Assembly (NCBI GenBank): GCA_015067705.1
Contig: SVLW01000007.1
Span: 1-64,000 of the forward strand
Length of the DNA: 64,000 bases
Direction of reading: 5' to 3'
From: Oscillospiraceae bacterium
GTDB taxonomy: Bacteria > Bacillota > Clostridia > Oscillospirales > QAMX01
A program made the translations under genes and the position numbers. The stretch's first letter is position 1, and each line of letters opens with the position of its first letter. Below, piece after piece: positions 9,646 through 18,717 of the stretch. The notes beneath the pieces were generated by a model. The model searched no databases. It was not told where the DNA came from and saw nothing but the letters and a program-made list of their open reading frames with translations.

Positions 9646-11649
9646 TTAATAATCAATCACCACAGACTCAAAGAGTCCTACCTGCGGCACCGTAATAGTG
9701 ATGCGGCTGCCGTCAAATTCATAGGCAAGGTCTTCTCCGGTCACCATGCTGTATACCCGCACCGGCGGCTTCGGAATGGCCATGTTGCAGGTGACGTCCG
9801 TGGGAATGGGCTCGAAGAAAGAGTTGCCGAAGTGGCCGCTGCTATTCACCAGGCTCAAAAGCTCCGTCTTGATGTCCGGCGTGATCATCACCGCCACCTC
9901 GATCATGGGGCTGAAGTCGCCCTTCACCCGGCGGGCAGAGGCATAGCGCTCCAGAATGCCGTTCATGAACTTGAAGGAATTGGAGTATCCCTGCCGGTAG
10001 TAGAACTCACCGGCGTACCACGGCACATAGATGGCAGTTCCCTTTGCGGTATAGCCCGGCAGATCCGTGACTTGGGTGTAATAACAGCGCTCCGGCGGGC
10101 CGAAGTGAGAAGGCGGAATGAAGGAAAGATGCCGCTCCACCGCGTCCTCATACTCCTGATAGAGATAGGTGCCGTCCAGGGCAATCAGTTTCTCATCCGC
10201 GGCAAAGCCGGGCATGGGATCGTCAGAGGAAATCTTGAAGTAAGAGCCCCGGGCGTCGTCCCGCACCTGCAGGGTGCGGCGAATGCCAAGGCAGGGGAGG
10301 GCGGGAACCGTGCGGCGCTCATAATGCTCGTCGTACATGCCGGTCTCGCCGGTGGCGATGAGGGTGCCGCCCCGGGCCACAAAGTCCTCGATGAGGGCGG
10401 CGCGGGAATCGGACATATACCGATCATCCGGCAGGATCATGGTGGTATACCGGGCAAGGCCCACCGCCTCCATGCGGGAGGCATAGATCACGTCAAAGGG
10501 GAAATGCCCCTCCGTCAGTGCCCGATACCAGCCCCGGTATTCCGGCGTGGTGTGGCCGTTATGGGATTCCGGACAAATGAGCGCCACCTTGGAACAGGGC
10601 ACCACACCGTCCAGAAGCTTTTCATTCTTCTTGTGGAACTGGAACAGTTCCTGCACCCGCTTCTGGGCGCTCTTGTCCTCGGCGTTGTCAAGACGGCCGA
10701 TGAGGTAATAGTCCGGGCTGCCGCCATTGGCAAAGCCCTGCACCAGTCTAAGCGCGTGCTGTGCCGGGGAGACGGACACCAGACGAATGGGGAAGTCGAT
10801 GAAGTCCACGTCGCAGTTGGACTGGCGATAGCCGGGATAGCTCACCCGCACCGCCTTGGACTGTTCAGAACCGATATACTGCCAGTGGGGCAGACCGCGA
10901 TCCAGCGCGGTGGAGTCCTCTTCCCGCATATAGGCGCTGTCGATGGTATAGGTGTCCCGATGGATCAGAATGTCCGGGCGGATGGCGCGGATCATCTCGC
11001 ACACCCGTCTGCCGTGCTCGGCCTCGGTCTCCTTCTTGAATTCCAGATAACGGCGGTATGCCGGGTCCGCCATATCTTCCTTTTTCGGCAGTTCCATACC
11101 ATAGCGCTCCCGGAACATTCGCTTACAGTTTTCACAGTGGCAGATGCCGTGATAGACGCCGGAATAATCTCTGGTCTGATAGCCCGCCATATTGAAGTAG
11201 ATGCCGTCCACCGGCAGCTCCGTCAGAGTCTCCCGCAGGATCTCCAGCATATACTCCCGCTGGAAGCCGCCGTTGATGCAGGCGTGCACATCGCCGTTAT
11301 AATCGACGATCTCGCCGTCCACGGTGCGGTATGCCCACTCGGGATGCTGTTCGTACACTTCCCGGCGGATTTTCGAGAAGTCCGTGCGGGCGATGACCCG
11401 GATGCCCTCCCGATGACAGGCCTCGATCATATCGCGGACGCTGTCGGCCTTGAGATAGGGGCTCTGCGGATGATATTTCAGCTTGGTCGGATAGCTCGCC
11501 AGGATGCCGGAGGTGTTGATCATGGTGATCTTGGCGTCGAACTTTTTCAGTTCCGCCACATAAGTCTCCGCATCCATGTCCAGCATATCGATCTGGCGCA
11601 GATTGGTCTGGATATAGCGCCAGGGAATGTCTTGCCACCAGTATTTCAT
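9646..11649 (-). CDS. Hypothetical glycosyl hydrolase (GHL6-like) with beta-galactosidase trimerisation-like domain
   Basis: GIRVIARTDFSKI...EHPEWAYRTVDGEIVDYNG...NPDGIYFN-type barrel; C-terminal Rossmann-like ARYTTMILPDDRYMSDSRAALIEDFVARGGTLIATGETG. Confidence 0.72.
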   Translation of the reverse strand: MKYWWQDIPWRYIQTNLRQIDMLDMDAETYVAELKKFDAKITMINTSGILASYPTKLKYHPQSPYLKADSVRDMIEACHREGIRVIARTDFSKIRREVYEQHPEWAYRTVDGEIVDYNGDVHACINGGFQREYMLEILRETLTELPVDGIYFNMAGYQTRDYSGVYHGICHCENCKRMFRERYGMELPKKEDMADPAYRRYLEFKKETEAEHGRRVCEMIRAIRPDILIHRDTYTIDSAYMREEDSTALDRGLPHWQYIGSEQSKAVRVSYPGYRQSNCDVDFIDFPIRLVSVSPAQHALRLVQGFANGGSPDYYLIGRLDNAEDKSAQKRVQELFQFHKKNEKLLDGVVPCSKVALICPESHNGHTTPEYRGWYRALTEGHFPFDVIYASRMEAVGLARYTTMILPDDRYMSDSRAALIEDFVARGGTLIATGETGMYDEHYERRTVPALPCLGIRRTLQVRDDARGSYFKISSDDPMPGFAADEKLIALDGTYLYQEYEDAVERHLSFIPPSHFGPPERCYYTQVTDLPGYTAKGTAIYVPWYAGEFYYRQGYSNSFKFMNGILERYASARRVKGDFSPMIEVAVMITPDIKTELLSLVNSSGHFGNSFFEPIPTDVTCNMAIPKPPVRVYSMVTGEDLAYEFDGSRITITVPQVGLFESVVIDY

Positions 11650-11730
11650 AATAACCTCCCAAAAGTATTTCTATCTTCATTGTACTGTCCTGTTCCCGGA
11701 AAGTCAATAAAAAGGCAGAGAGAAGAAAAA

Positions 11731-11765
11731 CCGCAGGAAATCCCTTGGATTTCCTGCGGTTTGCA
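11731..11765. terminator. Rho-independent terminator
   Basis: aaaaaccgcaggaaatcccttggatttcctgcggttt. Confidence 0.85.
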
Positions 11766-11768
11766 GTG

Positions 11769-12215
11769 TCAGGTATTGATCGTGAAAAGCTGATCCGTGG
11801 TGCCGTAAATCGTGGGGAACTCCCCGATTTTCTGGAACCCGTATTTTTCATAAAGTCCCTGCTCGCCGCTCATGAGATACACTTTCGGGAAGGTGCGCTC
11901 ACGGGCATAGGCCAGCACGCAGCGGATCAAAAACTGCGACAGCCGCTGTCCGCGGAATTTCTCATCGATAAAGACAAATCCGATGAACGGCGCATAGTCA
12001 TAACCCTCTATCAGCTCGTCTTTCTCGAAAAGTGTGCAGTATCCCGCCACTTCGCCGCCATCCAGCAGAATGAATACGCGCTCCCAGGGCAGGAATTCGC
12101 CCTGCCGCATGCGCTTTGCCAGCACAGGGCCGGCCTTCCACGAACAGGCGTCGGCATATGTGATCAATTTTTCCCAGTGCTCATGACCGGGGGTCATGGG
12201 ATATACTTCCAGCAT
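11769..12215 (-). CDS. GNAT family N-acetyltransferase
   Basis: PFIGFVFIDEKFRGQRLSQFLIRCVLAYAR...VYLMSGEQGLYEKYGFQKIG. Confidence 0.85.
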   Translation of the reverse strand: MLEVYPMTPGHEHWEKLITYADACSWKAGPVLAKRMRQGEFLPWERVFILLDGGEVAGYCTLFEKDELIEGYDYAPFIGFVFIDEKFRGQRLSQFLIRCVLAYARERTFPKVYLMSGEQGLYEKYGFQKIGEFPTIYGTTDQLFTINT

Positions 12216-12230
12216 AGGAACCCGACTCCT

Positions 12231-14222
12231 TTAGATCGTGAAACGCAGTGCGCCGGACTTCTTTAAGTACACCGGGCAGCGCTCCAGCGGGGCATCCGCC
12301 AGAATGGTCTGGCCGCCGGCATATTCCTCGCCGGTGTGGGCGTCGATCCAGGTCTCGCCCGCCGGGAGATAGACCTCACGCTGCCGCTGACCCAGCTCGA
12401 ACACCGGGCAGACCAGCACGTCGTCGCCGTACATCATCTGGTCCTCTACGCCGATGGTCTTGGCATCGCACGGGAAATCGTAGTAAAGCGGACGGATGAC
12501 CGGGGCGCCGGTCTCGGCGGTTTTCTTCATAGTGGCGGCGGTGTAGGGACGCATCTCCTCACGCAGGAAGAGGTACTTCTTCAGGATCTCGTACACTTCC
12601 TCGCCATAGCTCCAGACTTCGTTGGGGCCGCCGGTGTGGGCCTTGGAGGTGATGCCGGAGGGCTTGCCGTTCTTGCGGTCGCCGTGGAGACGGAACACCG
12701 GGCAGAACAGACCGAACTGGAACCAACGCACCAGAAGCTCCCGGAAAGCGGGATCATTCTGGTCGCCGCCGTCAAAGCCGCCGATGTCGGAGGTCCACCA
12801 CGGAATACCGGACATGGCCATGGAAAGGCCGGAGGTGAACTGCTCACGGAAGGAGCGGAAGGTGGTGTCCGTGTCGCCGGACCAGACCAGAGCGCCGTAG
12901 CGCTGGCTGCCTGCCCAGGCACAGCGCAGCAGGTTTAAGGGATTCTCCATGCCCTCTGCCTGCATGCCCTCATAGAAGGTCTGGGCATAGACCAGCGGGA
13001 AGATGTTGCCCACTGCCAGGTCGGAACCCATGGCATAACGATAGTTATCAAAGTCATAGACCGCATACTCCGGCTCGGCCTCATCCAGCCAGAAGATCTG
13101 GATTCCCTTGTCGAAGTAGTTCTTCTTGATGATGCTCCACACATACTTGCGGGCCTCGGGATTGGTGGGGTCAAAGGGCACGGTCTCGCCGCAGAAGGTC
13201 ATGGCGATACGCACGCCGCGCTCGGTGCGGATCAGATAACCGTTTTCCAGCATCTCCCGATAGTTCTCGCTGCGGGTGTCCACATAGGGCCATACGGAGA
13301 CCATGAGCTTGATGCCCATTTCCTCCAGTTCTTTCACCATGGCGTCGGGATCCGGCCACTCGCTCTCGTCAAAGCGCCAGTCGCCCTGCATGGGCCAGTG
13401 GAAGAAATCGGACACGATGACGTCCATGGGCAGGCCCAGGGACTTGTGCTTGCGGGCAACTTCCATCAGCTCGTCCTGGGTCTGATAGCGCAGCTTGCAC
13501 TGCCAATAGCCCATGCCGTAATCCGGCATCATGGGTGCATGGCCGGTGGCGTCGGCGTAGGCAGACATGATATCGGCGGGGGTGTCGCCCACGGTGATCC
13601 AATAGTCCAGGGTCTTGGTGCTGGATGCCACCCATTCGGTGATGTTGCGGGAGAAGGTCACGCGGCCGATGGAGGGATTATTCCAGAGGAAGCCATAGCC
13701 GTTGGTGGAAATATAGAAGGGGACGGAAGCCTGAGAATTGCGGTGGGCAAGCTCCAAGGTGCAGCCCATCTTGTCAATGAGACCGTCCTGATACTGACCC
13801 ATACCGAAGATATGCTCGTCGGGATTGGGCTCAAAGCGCATATGCAGCTCATAGTCGCCGCCGCGATGGGGCACAAAGTCACGGCCCTTGATCTCCAGGG
13901 CGCTGATGGTCTCAAAGCCCTTGGTGCGGGTGCGCCAGCGTTCCTTTAAGAGCAGCTTGCCGTCTGCATCCTCCAGCGTGATGAGGCCGACTTTGGAGAC
14001 CTTGGCCACGATCTTGCCGTTGCGGATCCGGGCGCCGTTTTCGCCGATCTCGATCTCGGTTTCCACCGCGGGAACGGGCAGCAGTGCCCAGTCATCGGCG
14101 GGCATCTCCAGCATATGCGTGGCACGCACGCGGAAGCTGTTCTTCCCCCAGGGCTCGATCCAGACCTGTTCCGTATCGTTACGAATCATCAGACGATTGC
14201 CGTCTTTTTTCAGAATAGCCAT
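12231..14222 (-). CDS. GH31 family alpha-xylosidase/alpha-glucosidase
   Basis: MGYWQCKLRYQTQDEL, IFWLDEAEPEY, WTSDIGGFDGGDQNDPAFRELLVRWFQFGLFCPVFRLHG. Confidence 0.93.
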   Translation of the reverse strand: MAILKKDGNRLMIRNDTEQVWIEPWGKNSFRVRATHMLEMPADDWALLPVPAVETEIEIGENGARIRNGKIVAKVSKVGLITLEDADGKLLLKERWRTRTKGFETISALEIKGRDFVPHRGGDYELHMRFEPNPDEHIFGMGQYQDGLIDKMGCTLELAHRNSQASVPFYISTNGYGFLWNNPSIGRVTFSRNITEWVASSTKTLDYWITVGDTPADIMSAYADATGHAPMMPDYGMGYWQCKLRYQTQDELMEVARKHKSLGLPMDVIVSDFFHWPMQGDWRFDESEWPDPDAMVKELEEMGIKLMVSVWPYVDTRSENYREMLENGYLIRTERGVRIAMTFCGETVPFDPTNPEARKYVWSIIKKNYFDKGIQIFWLDEAEPEYAVYDFDNYRYAMGSDLAVGNIFPLVYAQTFYEGMQAEGMENPLNLLRCAWAGSQRYGALVWSGDTDTTFRSFREQFTSGLSMAMSGIPWWTSDIGGFDGGDQNDPAFRELLVRWFQFGLFCPVFRLHGDRKNGKPSGITSKAHTGGPNEVWSYGEEVYEILKKYLFLREEMRPYTAATMKKTAETGAPVIRPLYYDFPCDAKTIGVEDQMMYGDDVLVCPVFELGQRQREVYLPAGETWIDAHTGEEYAGGQTILADAPLERCPVYLKKSGALRFTI

Positions 14223-14378
14223 ATGGGAAAACCTCCTTGGTTTTACTTTACTGGTTCTATGGTAACAAAAGAAAAGTGCTCTGTCAATTCATTCGGGAAA
14301 ACGTGCAAAAATATTTCCAAATAGACAGAAGAAAGGAACTCTGCTATACTGAAGACAACTGAGAGAAGGAGAGATACT

Positions 14379-16337
14379 ATGCGGCGATTTATGGCAGTTT
14401 GTCTGGCTCTTCTGGTGCTTTTGTCTCTGCAGGTTCCGTCCCATGCCGTGAACCGGGAGGCAGAGACAGCGGCGGAGACACTCTATCAAAAGGGACTTTT
14501 CCGGGGCACCGGTACGGATCCCTCTGCCCCGCCGGTCTTTGAACTGGAGCGGGTGCCCTCCCGCACGGAGGCCATCACCATGCTGGTGCGCCTGTTGGGC
14601 GCAGAAGAGGAGGCGCTCTCCGGCGCCTGGCCCATGCCCTTCCGGGATGTGGAGGACTGGGCCCGGCCCTATGTGGGCTATGCCTATGCCCACGGCCTCA
14701 CCGCCGGTACCTCTGCCGCCGCCTATGGCGGCGACGCCCCGGTGACGGCGGCGCAGTATCTCACCTTCATGCTCCGCGTTCTGGGGTATGAGAGCGGCCG
14801 GGACTTTGCCTGGGATCGCGCCTGGGACTTCGCCGATGAGATCGGCCTGACGGACGGCCGCTATACGGCGGCAAATGACGCCGCCTTCACCCGGGGCGAC
14901 GCGGCCATCGTATCCCTGGCCCTCTATGAACGGCAGCAGTCCGGCGTCTCCGCCGGTACGGCGGAGTGGACCCATGAGGATGTGATGACCCGTACCCTGG
15001 ATGACGCCGCCATTGCAAAGCTGCAGCGCATTGCGCTGCCCCGCCTGAAAGACGCTATTTCCACTTACGGCGACTTCGCCGCATGGGCCGCGGGGCAGAC
15101 GGCGGAATACCGCCGGGAGAGCGGCGACCGCTCCGGCGCGGGGGTGCTCTTTGATGCGGCGCTTCAGTATGTATTCACCGAGGAGTATCTTTGCAGCAAT
15201 ATGCTCGCCGCCCTGGCGGTTTACTGCCTGGAAGATGATTATGAAGGCATCGGGATCCTGGCGGGCCTTGCCTATGACGAGCAGTGGCAGGGCGTACTTG
15301 CCGGAAATTATATCCCGGTGGCGGGCGGGTATCTGGTGCTGCCCGCCGGCGGCGCGGCAGAGCTCTCCCGCCGCCACGGCACGGAGAGCATGACCTTCCG
15401 CGCCGGCAGTGTGGAGCGGCTTGCAGACGCTGCCGCGCTCCTGCCGTCCGGATGGGATCTGGGCCAGCTCTGGCAGATCTCCACCTCGGACAGCCGCTAT
15501 TTCGCCTTTAGCAAGGGTGCGCTGCTCCCGGAGGAACGCGCCGACACGCGCCTGCTCTATGAAAACCCCGAGGCCGCCCTCCGGCGAACGTCTCTGGATC
15601 AATCCACCTTCGGCTTCGCCACCCCGGCGGAGACCGCCACCGCCCTGACGCCCGCCTCCGGCCTGGCCCTCAGCCGGGGCAGCATCGACCAGGCGGCGGC
15701 CGAGGTAAACACCATGGCGGACTTCTTCGCCTATCTTTACTACAGCGGGTTCCACGCCTATGGCAGCGATCTCTATCTGGACGATCGGGAAAGCGGTCTC
15801 AACTGGCATTTCAACTGCCTGCCGGAGCGGGTGTTTGCCGATAACGCCGGCAACTGCGGCGGCACCGCCGGTCTCGCCGCGTATCTTCTGGACGGCGATT
15901 ATGACGAGGTGGGCCTCATCGGCATCACCTTCGCCGCCGGGGAAGGCGGCGGCCACGTCATCAACTATGTGCGCGACGGCGGGCGATACTATGTGTTCGA
16001 CCCGGTGAATCTGGTCTCCGGCGGCTTTGACGCCCGGGGCCTGAATCTCCAGAGCGCCGCCACACTGGAGGCGGCGGCGGAAAAATGGGCTGCGCGCAGC
16101 CACTGGACAGAAAAACTCATGATGGCCTATGAGAGCACCACCGGCGATTCCCCCGTGGGCTGGGGCGAAACCAATGTGACCTTCATGTTCCAGAATGATA
16201 AGGCCAATATGCGTATCCTTCTGGAAACCGAAAGTCAGGGCTATCAGTTTGTCCTGCAAAGCGGCAAGGATGACCTGCGCGCCGCCATCGAGGCCGCCCG
16301 TGCCCGCGGAAAGAGCGGCGTTTATGACCCGAACTGA
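14379..16337 (+). CDS. Secreted protein with N-terminal SLH-like repeats and C-terminal transglutaminase-like domain
   Basis: Signal peptide; SRTEAITMLVRLLGAEEEA...FRDVEDWARPYVGYAYAHGLTAG; putative Cys/His/Asp triad NCGG / GGHVINY / YYVFDPVN. Confidence 0.78.
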   Translation: MRRFMAVCLALLVLLSLQVPSHAVNREAETAAETLYQKGLFRGTGTDPSAPPVFELERVPSRTEAITMLVRLLGAEEEALSGAWPMPFRDVEDWARPYVGYAYAHGLTAGTSAAAYGGDAPVTAAQYLTFMLRVLGYESGRDFAWDRAWDFADEIGLTDGRYTAANDAAFTRGDAAIVSLALYERQQSGVSAGTAEWTHEDVMTRTLDDAAIAKLQRIALPRLKDAISTYGDFAAWAAGQTAEYRRESGDRSGAGVLFDAALQYVFTEEYLCSNMLAALAVYCLEDDYEGIGILAGLAYDEQWQGVLAGNYIPVAGGYLVLPAGGAAELSRRHGTESMTFRAGSVERLADAAALLPSGWDLGQLWQISTSDSRYFAFSKGALLPEERADTRLLYENPEAALRRTSLDQSTFGFATPAETATALTPASGLALSRGSIDQAAAEVNTMADFFAYLYYSGFHAYGSDLYLDDRESGLNWHFNCLPERVFADNAGNCGGTAGLAAYLLDGDYDEVGLIGITFAAGEGGGHVINYVRDGGRYYVFDPVNLVSGGFDARGLNLQSAATLEAAAEKWAARSHWTEKLMMAYESTTGDSPVGWGETNVTFMFQNDKANMRILLETESQGYQFVLQSGKDDLRAAIEAARARGKSGVYDPN

Positions 16338-16350
16338 CAAGAAATCCCCG

Positions 16351-16385
16351 GTAAAACCAACACGGTTTTACCGGGGATCATTTTA
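16351..16385. terminator. Bidirectional rho-independent terminator
   Basis: ccccggtaaaaccaacacggttttaccggggatcatttta. Confidence 0.85.
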
Positions 16386-16604
16386 TGCCCGGGGGAAGAG
16401 GCCGGAGCCCAGGATCATGGCCTCCGCCTTTTCTTTCATGATGAGCTTTTCCATACCGTTTTTCAGGGTATCAAGCTCCTCTGCCGTCACGTCGCAGGAG
16501 AGGATCTCCCGAATCACGGCGGCAGGGTCTTTTTCAAAACGCTCCATGCGCTGCGGCTCGCTTTTCAGTGCCGCGTACAGTTCCCGTATCTCCATGGCGC
16601 TCAC
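16383..16604 (-). CDS. Small protein of unknown function, paralogous to the upstream ORF
   Basis: GTG start overlaps upstream stop (GTGA); aligns to the 75-aa ORF over most of its length; ATG 16595 is an alternative start. Confidence 0.75.
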   Translation of the reverse strand: MSAMEIRELYAALKSEPQRMERFEKDPAAVIREILSCDVTAEELDTLKNGMEKLIMKEKAEAMILGSGLFPRA

Positions 16605-16828
16605 TTCTTGCCGAAGAGGCCGCCGAGGCCGCCCAGTGCGTCGCCCAGCTTGTCGAGGCCGATCTTGGCCTTGACGCCGTCCACGATTTTCTCAAGCTGC
16701 TCATTGGGCAGATCGATGCCCAGAAGCTTTTCCACCGTGGCAATGGGGTCGTCCTTGAATTCCTTTGCGATCTTGGGATCGTCCTTGATCTTGTCTACCA
16801 GTTCACCGATTTTTTCCTTGATATCCAT
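16601..16828 (-). CDS. Small helical protein of unknown function ending GGLGGLFGKK (75 aa)
   Basis: RBS-like aaagga; coding-quality composition; paralogous downstream neighbour. Confidence 0.8.
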   Translation of the reverse strand: MDIKEKIGELVDKIKDDPKIAKEFKDDPIATVEKLLGIDLPNEQLEKIVDGVKAKIGLDKLGDALGGLGGLFGKK

Positions 16829-16850
16829 ACGTTTTATCCTTTCTATTGTG

Positions 16851-16870
16851 GACAGGGATCCATCCCTGTC
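16851..16870. repeat. Perfect inverted repeat between ppa and the small ORFs
   Basis: gacagggat-cc-atccctgtc. Confidence 0.85.
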
Positions 16871-16877
16871 GATTGTC

Positions 16878-17411
16878 TTAGCGGCAGTAGCAGTCGATGT
16901 AGTGATCGAGGGCCTGACGGATCACCTGCAGTGCGGCCTCCCGGCCGTTCACGTCGCCGGCCACGGCCTCTTTGCCCTCCAGCGCCTTATAAATGGAGAA
17001 GAAATGGGCCATCTCGTCGAAGATATGCCCCGGCAGCTCCGTAATGTCGTGGTAGGTATTATAGGTGGGATCGGCAAAGGGAATGGCGATGATCTTTTCG
17101 TCATAGCGTCCGCCGTCCATCATGGAGATATACCCGATGGGGAAGCACCGCACCAGCGTCAGGGGATCCAGTTCCTCGCTGCACAGCACCAGCACGTCCA
17201 ACGGGTCGCCGTCGTCGCCAAAAGAGCGGGGGATAAAGCCATAGTTTGCCGGATAATGCGTAGAGGTGTGGAGGATCCGGTCCAGCATAATGAGGCCGGT
17301 CTCCTTATCCAGTTCGTATTTCTTCTTGCTGCCCTTTGAAATCTCAATGACCGCCATAAAATCCTCCGGCGTAATGCGCTTCGGATCAATATCATGCCAA
17401 ATGTTCCCCAT
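16878..17411 (-). CDS. ppa: Inorganic pyrophosphatase (family I)
   Basis: KYELDKETGLIMLDRIL, YPANYGFIP, GDGDPLDVLVL-type motif (DDGDPLDVLVL). Confidence 0.95.
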   Translation of the reverse strand: MGNIWHDIDPKRITPEDFMAVIEISKGSKKKYELDKETGLIMLDRILHTSTHYPANYGFIPRSFGDDGDPLDVLVLCSEELDPLTLVRCFPIGYISMMDGGRYDEKIIAIPFADPTYNTYHDITELPGHIFDEMAHFFSIYKALEGKEAVAGDVNGREAALQVIRQALDHYIDCYCR

Positions 17412-17450
17412 AAAAACCCCTCTTTCCAAATGATGTACCTGTCTGTCCCT

Positions 17451-17456
17451 ATTATA
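17451..17456 (-). promoter_or_regulatory. -10 element upstream of ppa
   Basis: revcomp CGGTATAATAGG. Confidence 0.55.
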
Positions 17457-17507
17457 CCGAATGAAAGCCCGTAAATCAACGGCGGAGTGATGGAAATCAG
17501 AAAAATA

Positions 17508-17537
17508 GGTCCCGGAGCCGAAAGACTCCGGGACTTT
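17508..17537 (-). terminator. Rho-independent terminator
   Basis: gtcccggagccgaaagactccgggac. Confidence 0.7.
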
Positions 17538-17555
17538 CCATCATTCTTTATTTCT

Positions 17556-18107
17556 TCATCTGTGCCCGTACGGCATGCACAGGATCTCCTTCACGTCGGT
17601 GTCGAAGAAATCCTGAGAGTGGCCGGGGCGGAGGACCATAGCGGTGTCGGCGCCGCGGCCGGTGCCGCCGATGGCGATGACATCCTCATCCGCGTTGAGA
17701 CAGCCTGCATCCAGCGCCATCACCGCGCACTCAATGCCCACCTTCACGCCTGCGCCAAACAGCCGCAGGGTGTGGGCGATGAGCTCTGCCGGATACACGC
17801 CGCCGAACTTCCGGGCAATGGCCCGGTCGGGGCCCGCCAGGAAGTGGGTGGTGGTGACCACCTGCATGCCGGCGTCAATGAGCTCCCGGCGCACTTCTTC
17901 CGTCATCTCCTGCTGTCCGCGCTCCCGGAAACCGGTCTGATGGGTGACGACGGTGACCTTCAGGCCGCAGTCCTTGAGATACCGGGCGGTGACGCCTTCG
18001 TTTGAGGCCACCACGATCTGGTGGATATCATGAGCCTTCGCATAGGCAACGGCGGTTTTGATGGTTTCTTCCGTGTTCTTCGGGCCCTTTTCGGGGAAAG
18101 TCAGCAT
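17556..18107 (-). CDS. Stand-alone pyruvate kinase alpha/beta (C-terminal)-like domain protein
   Basis: NTEETIKTAVAYAKAHDIHQIVVASNEGVTARYLKDCGLKVTVVTHQTGF; RBS ggaggaacg before ATG 18107. Confidence 0.75.
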   Translation of the reverse strand: MLTFPEKGPKNTEETIKTAVAYAKAHDIHQIVVASNEGVTARYLKDCGLKVTVVTHQTGFRERGQQEMTEEVRRELIDAGMQVVTTTHFLAGPDRAIARKFGGVYPAELIAHTLRLFGAGVKVGIECAVMALDAGCLNADEDVIAIGGTGRGADTAMVLRPGHSQDFFDTDVKEILCMPYGHR

Positions 18108-18123
18108 TTTTCGTTCCTCCTTC

Positions 18124-18645
18124 TCAGTCTTTGGCGTAGACCTTAAGGATCTCGCCCACATACATGTCATGGAAATCGCGCTCCGGATACATGGCGTCCA
18201 CGATCTCCCGGTCGCAGAAGCCCTCTTCGAGAATCGGTGCGCGGTAAAGCTTCCGGCATACAAAGGTCAGCCTTGCCTCGGCAAAGCCCGTGGTGCCGTC
18301 CATGAAGACCGGCGTAAAGCCCACGGCCGCCACTTTATCCTCGTCCCGGCCGGACTTGGTGCCCAGATATCCCAGGGCCTTGTGATGTTCCCAGTCAAAC
18401 ACCGTCAGCGTGAAAAGCTCTTCCCGATCCACAAACTCTTTGGTATAGCGCTGGGGACGGACATACACCACGATGGTGGGTAAGTTCCCGTGGCCCGGAC
18501 GGCCCCAGATGGAGCCCATGTGGCCCCAGGACGCCGTCATGGTGTTATAGCCGCGCTCCTCATTGCCGGCCGTGATGAGCCACCAGTCATCCGCAATCAT
18601 GGTCATGGGATTGAGCTGCAGGCTTTCCAGTGCAATTTCTTTCAT
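18124..18645 (-). CDS. Flavin reductase family protein
   Basis: YNTMTASWGHMGSIWGRPGHGNLPTIVVYVRPQRYTKEFVDREELFTLTVF. Confidence 0.88.
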   Translation of the reverse strand: MKEIALESLQLNPMTMIADDWWLITAGNEERGYNTMTASWGHMGSIWGRPGHGNLPTIVVYVRPQRYTKEFVDREELFTLTVFDWEHHKALGYLGTKSGRDEDKVAAVGFTPVFMDGTTGFAEARLTFVCRKLYRAPILEEGFCDREIVDAMYPERDFHDMYVGEILKVYAKD

Positions 18646-18717
18646 AAATGATCCTCCCATAAGTGGCTTTTCTTTATCATAGCACAGAAACGGGAAGATG
18701 AAAAGAAAAAATCCGCG

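Noticed and set aside
9832-11793. 653-aa plus-strand ORF
   Set aside because: Antisense shadow of the GHL6-like gene; no domain motifs.
14289-16340. 683-aa minus-strand ORF
   Set aside because: Antisense shadow of the SLH/transglutaminase-like gene.
16383-16828. RiPP precursor interpretation of the small paralogue pair
   Set aside because: No radical SAM, LanM/YcaO, peptidase or exporter gene nearby; kept only as proteins of unknown function.
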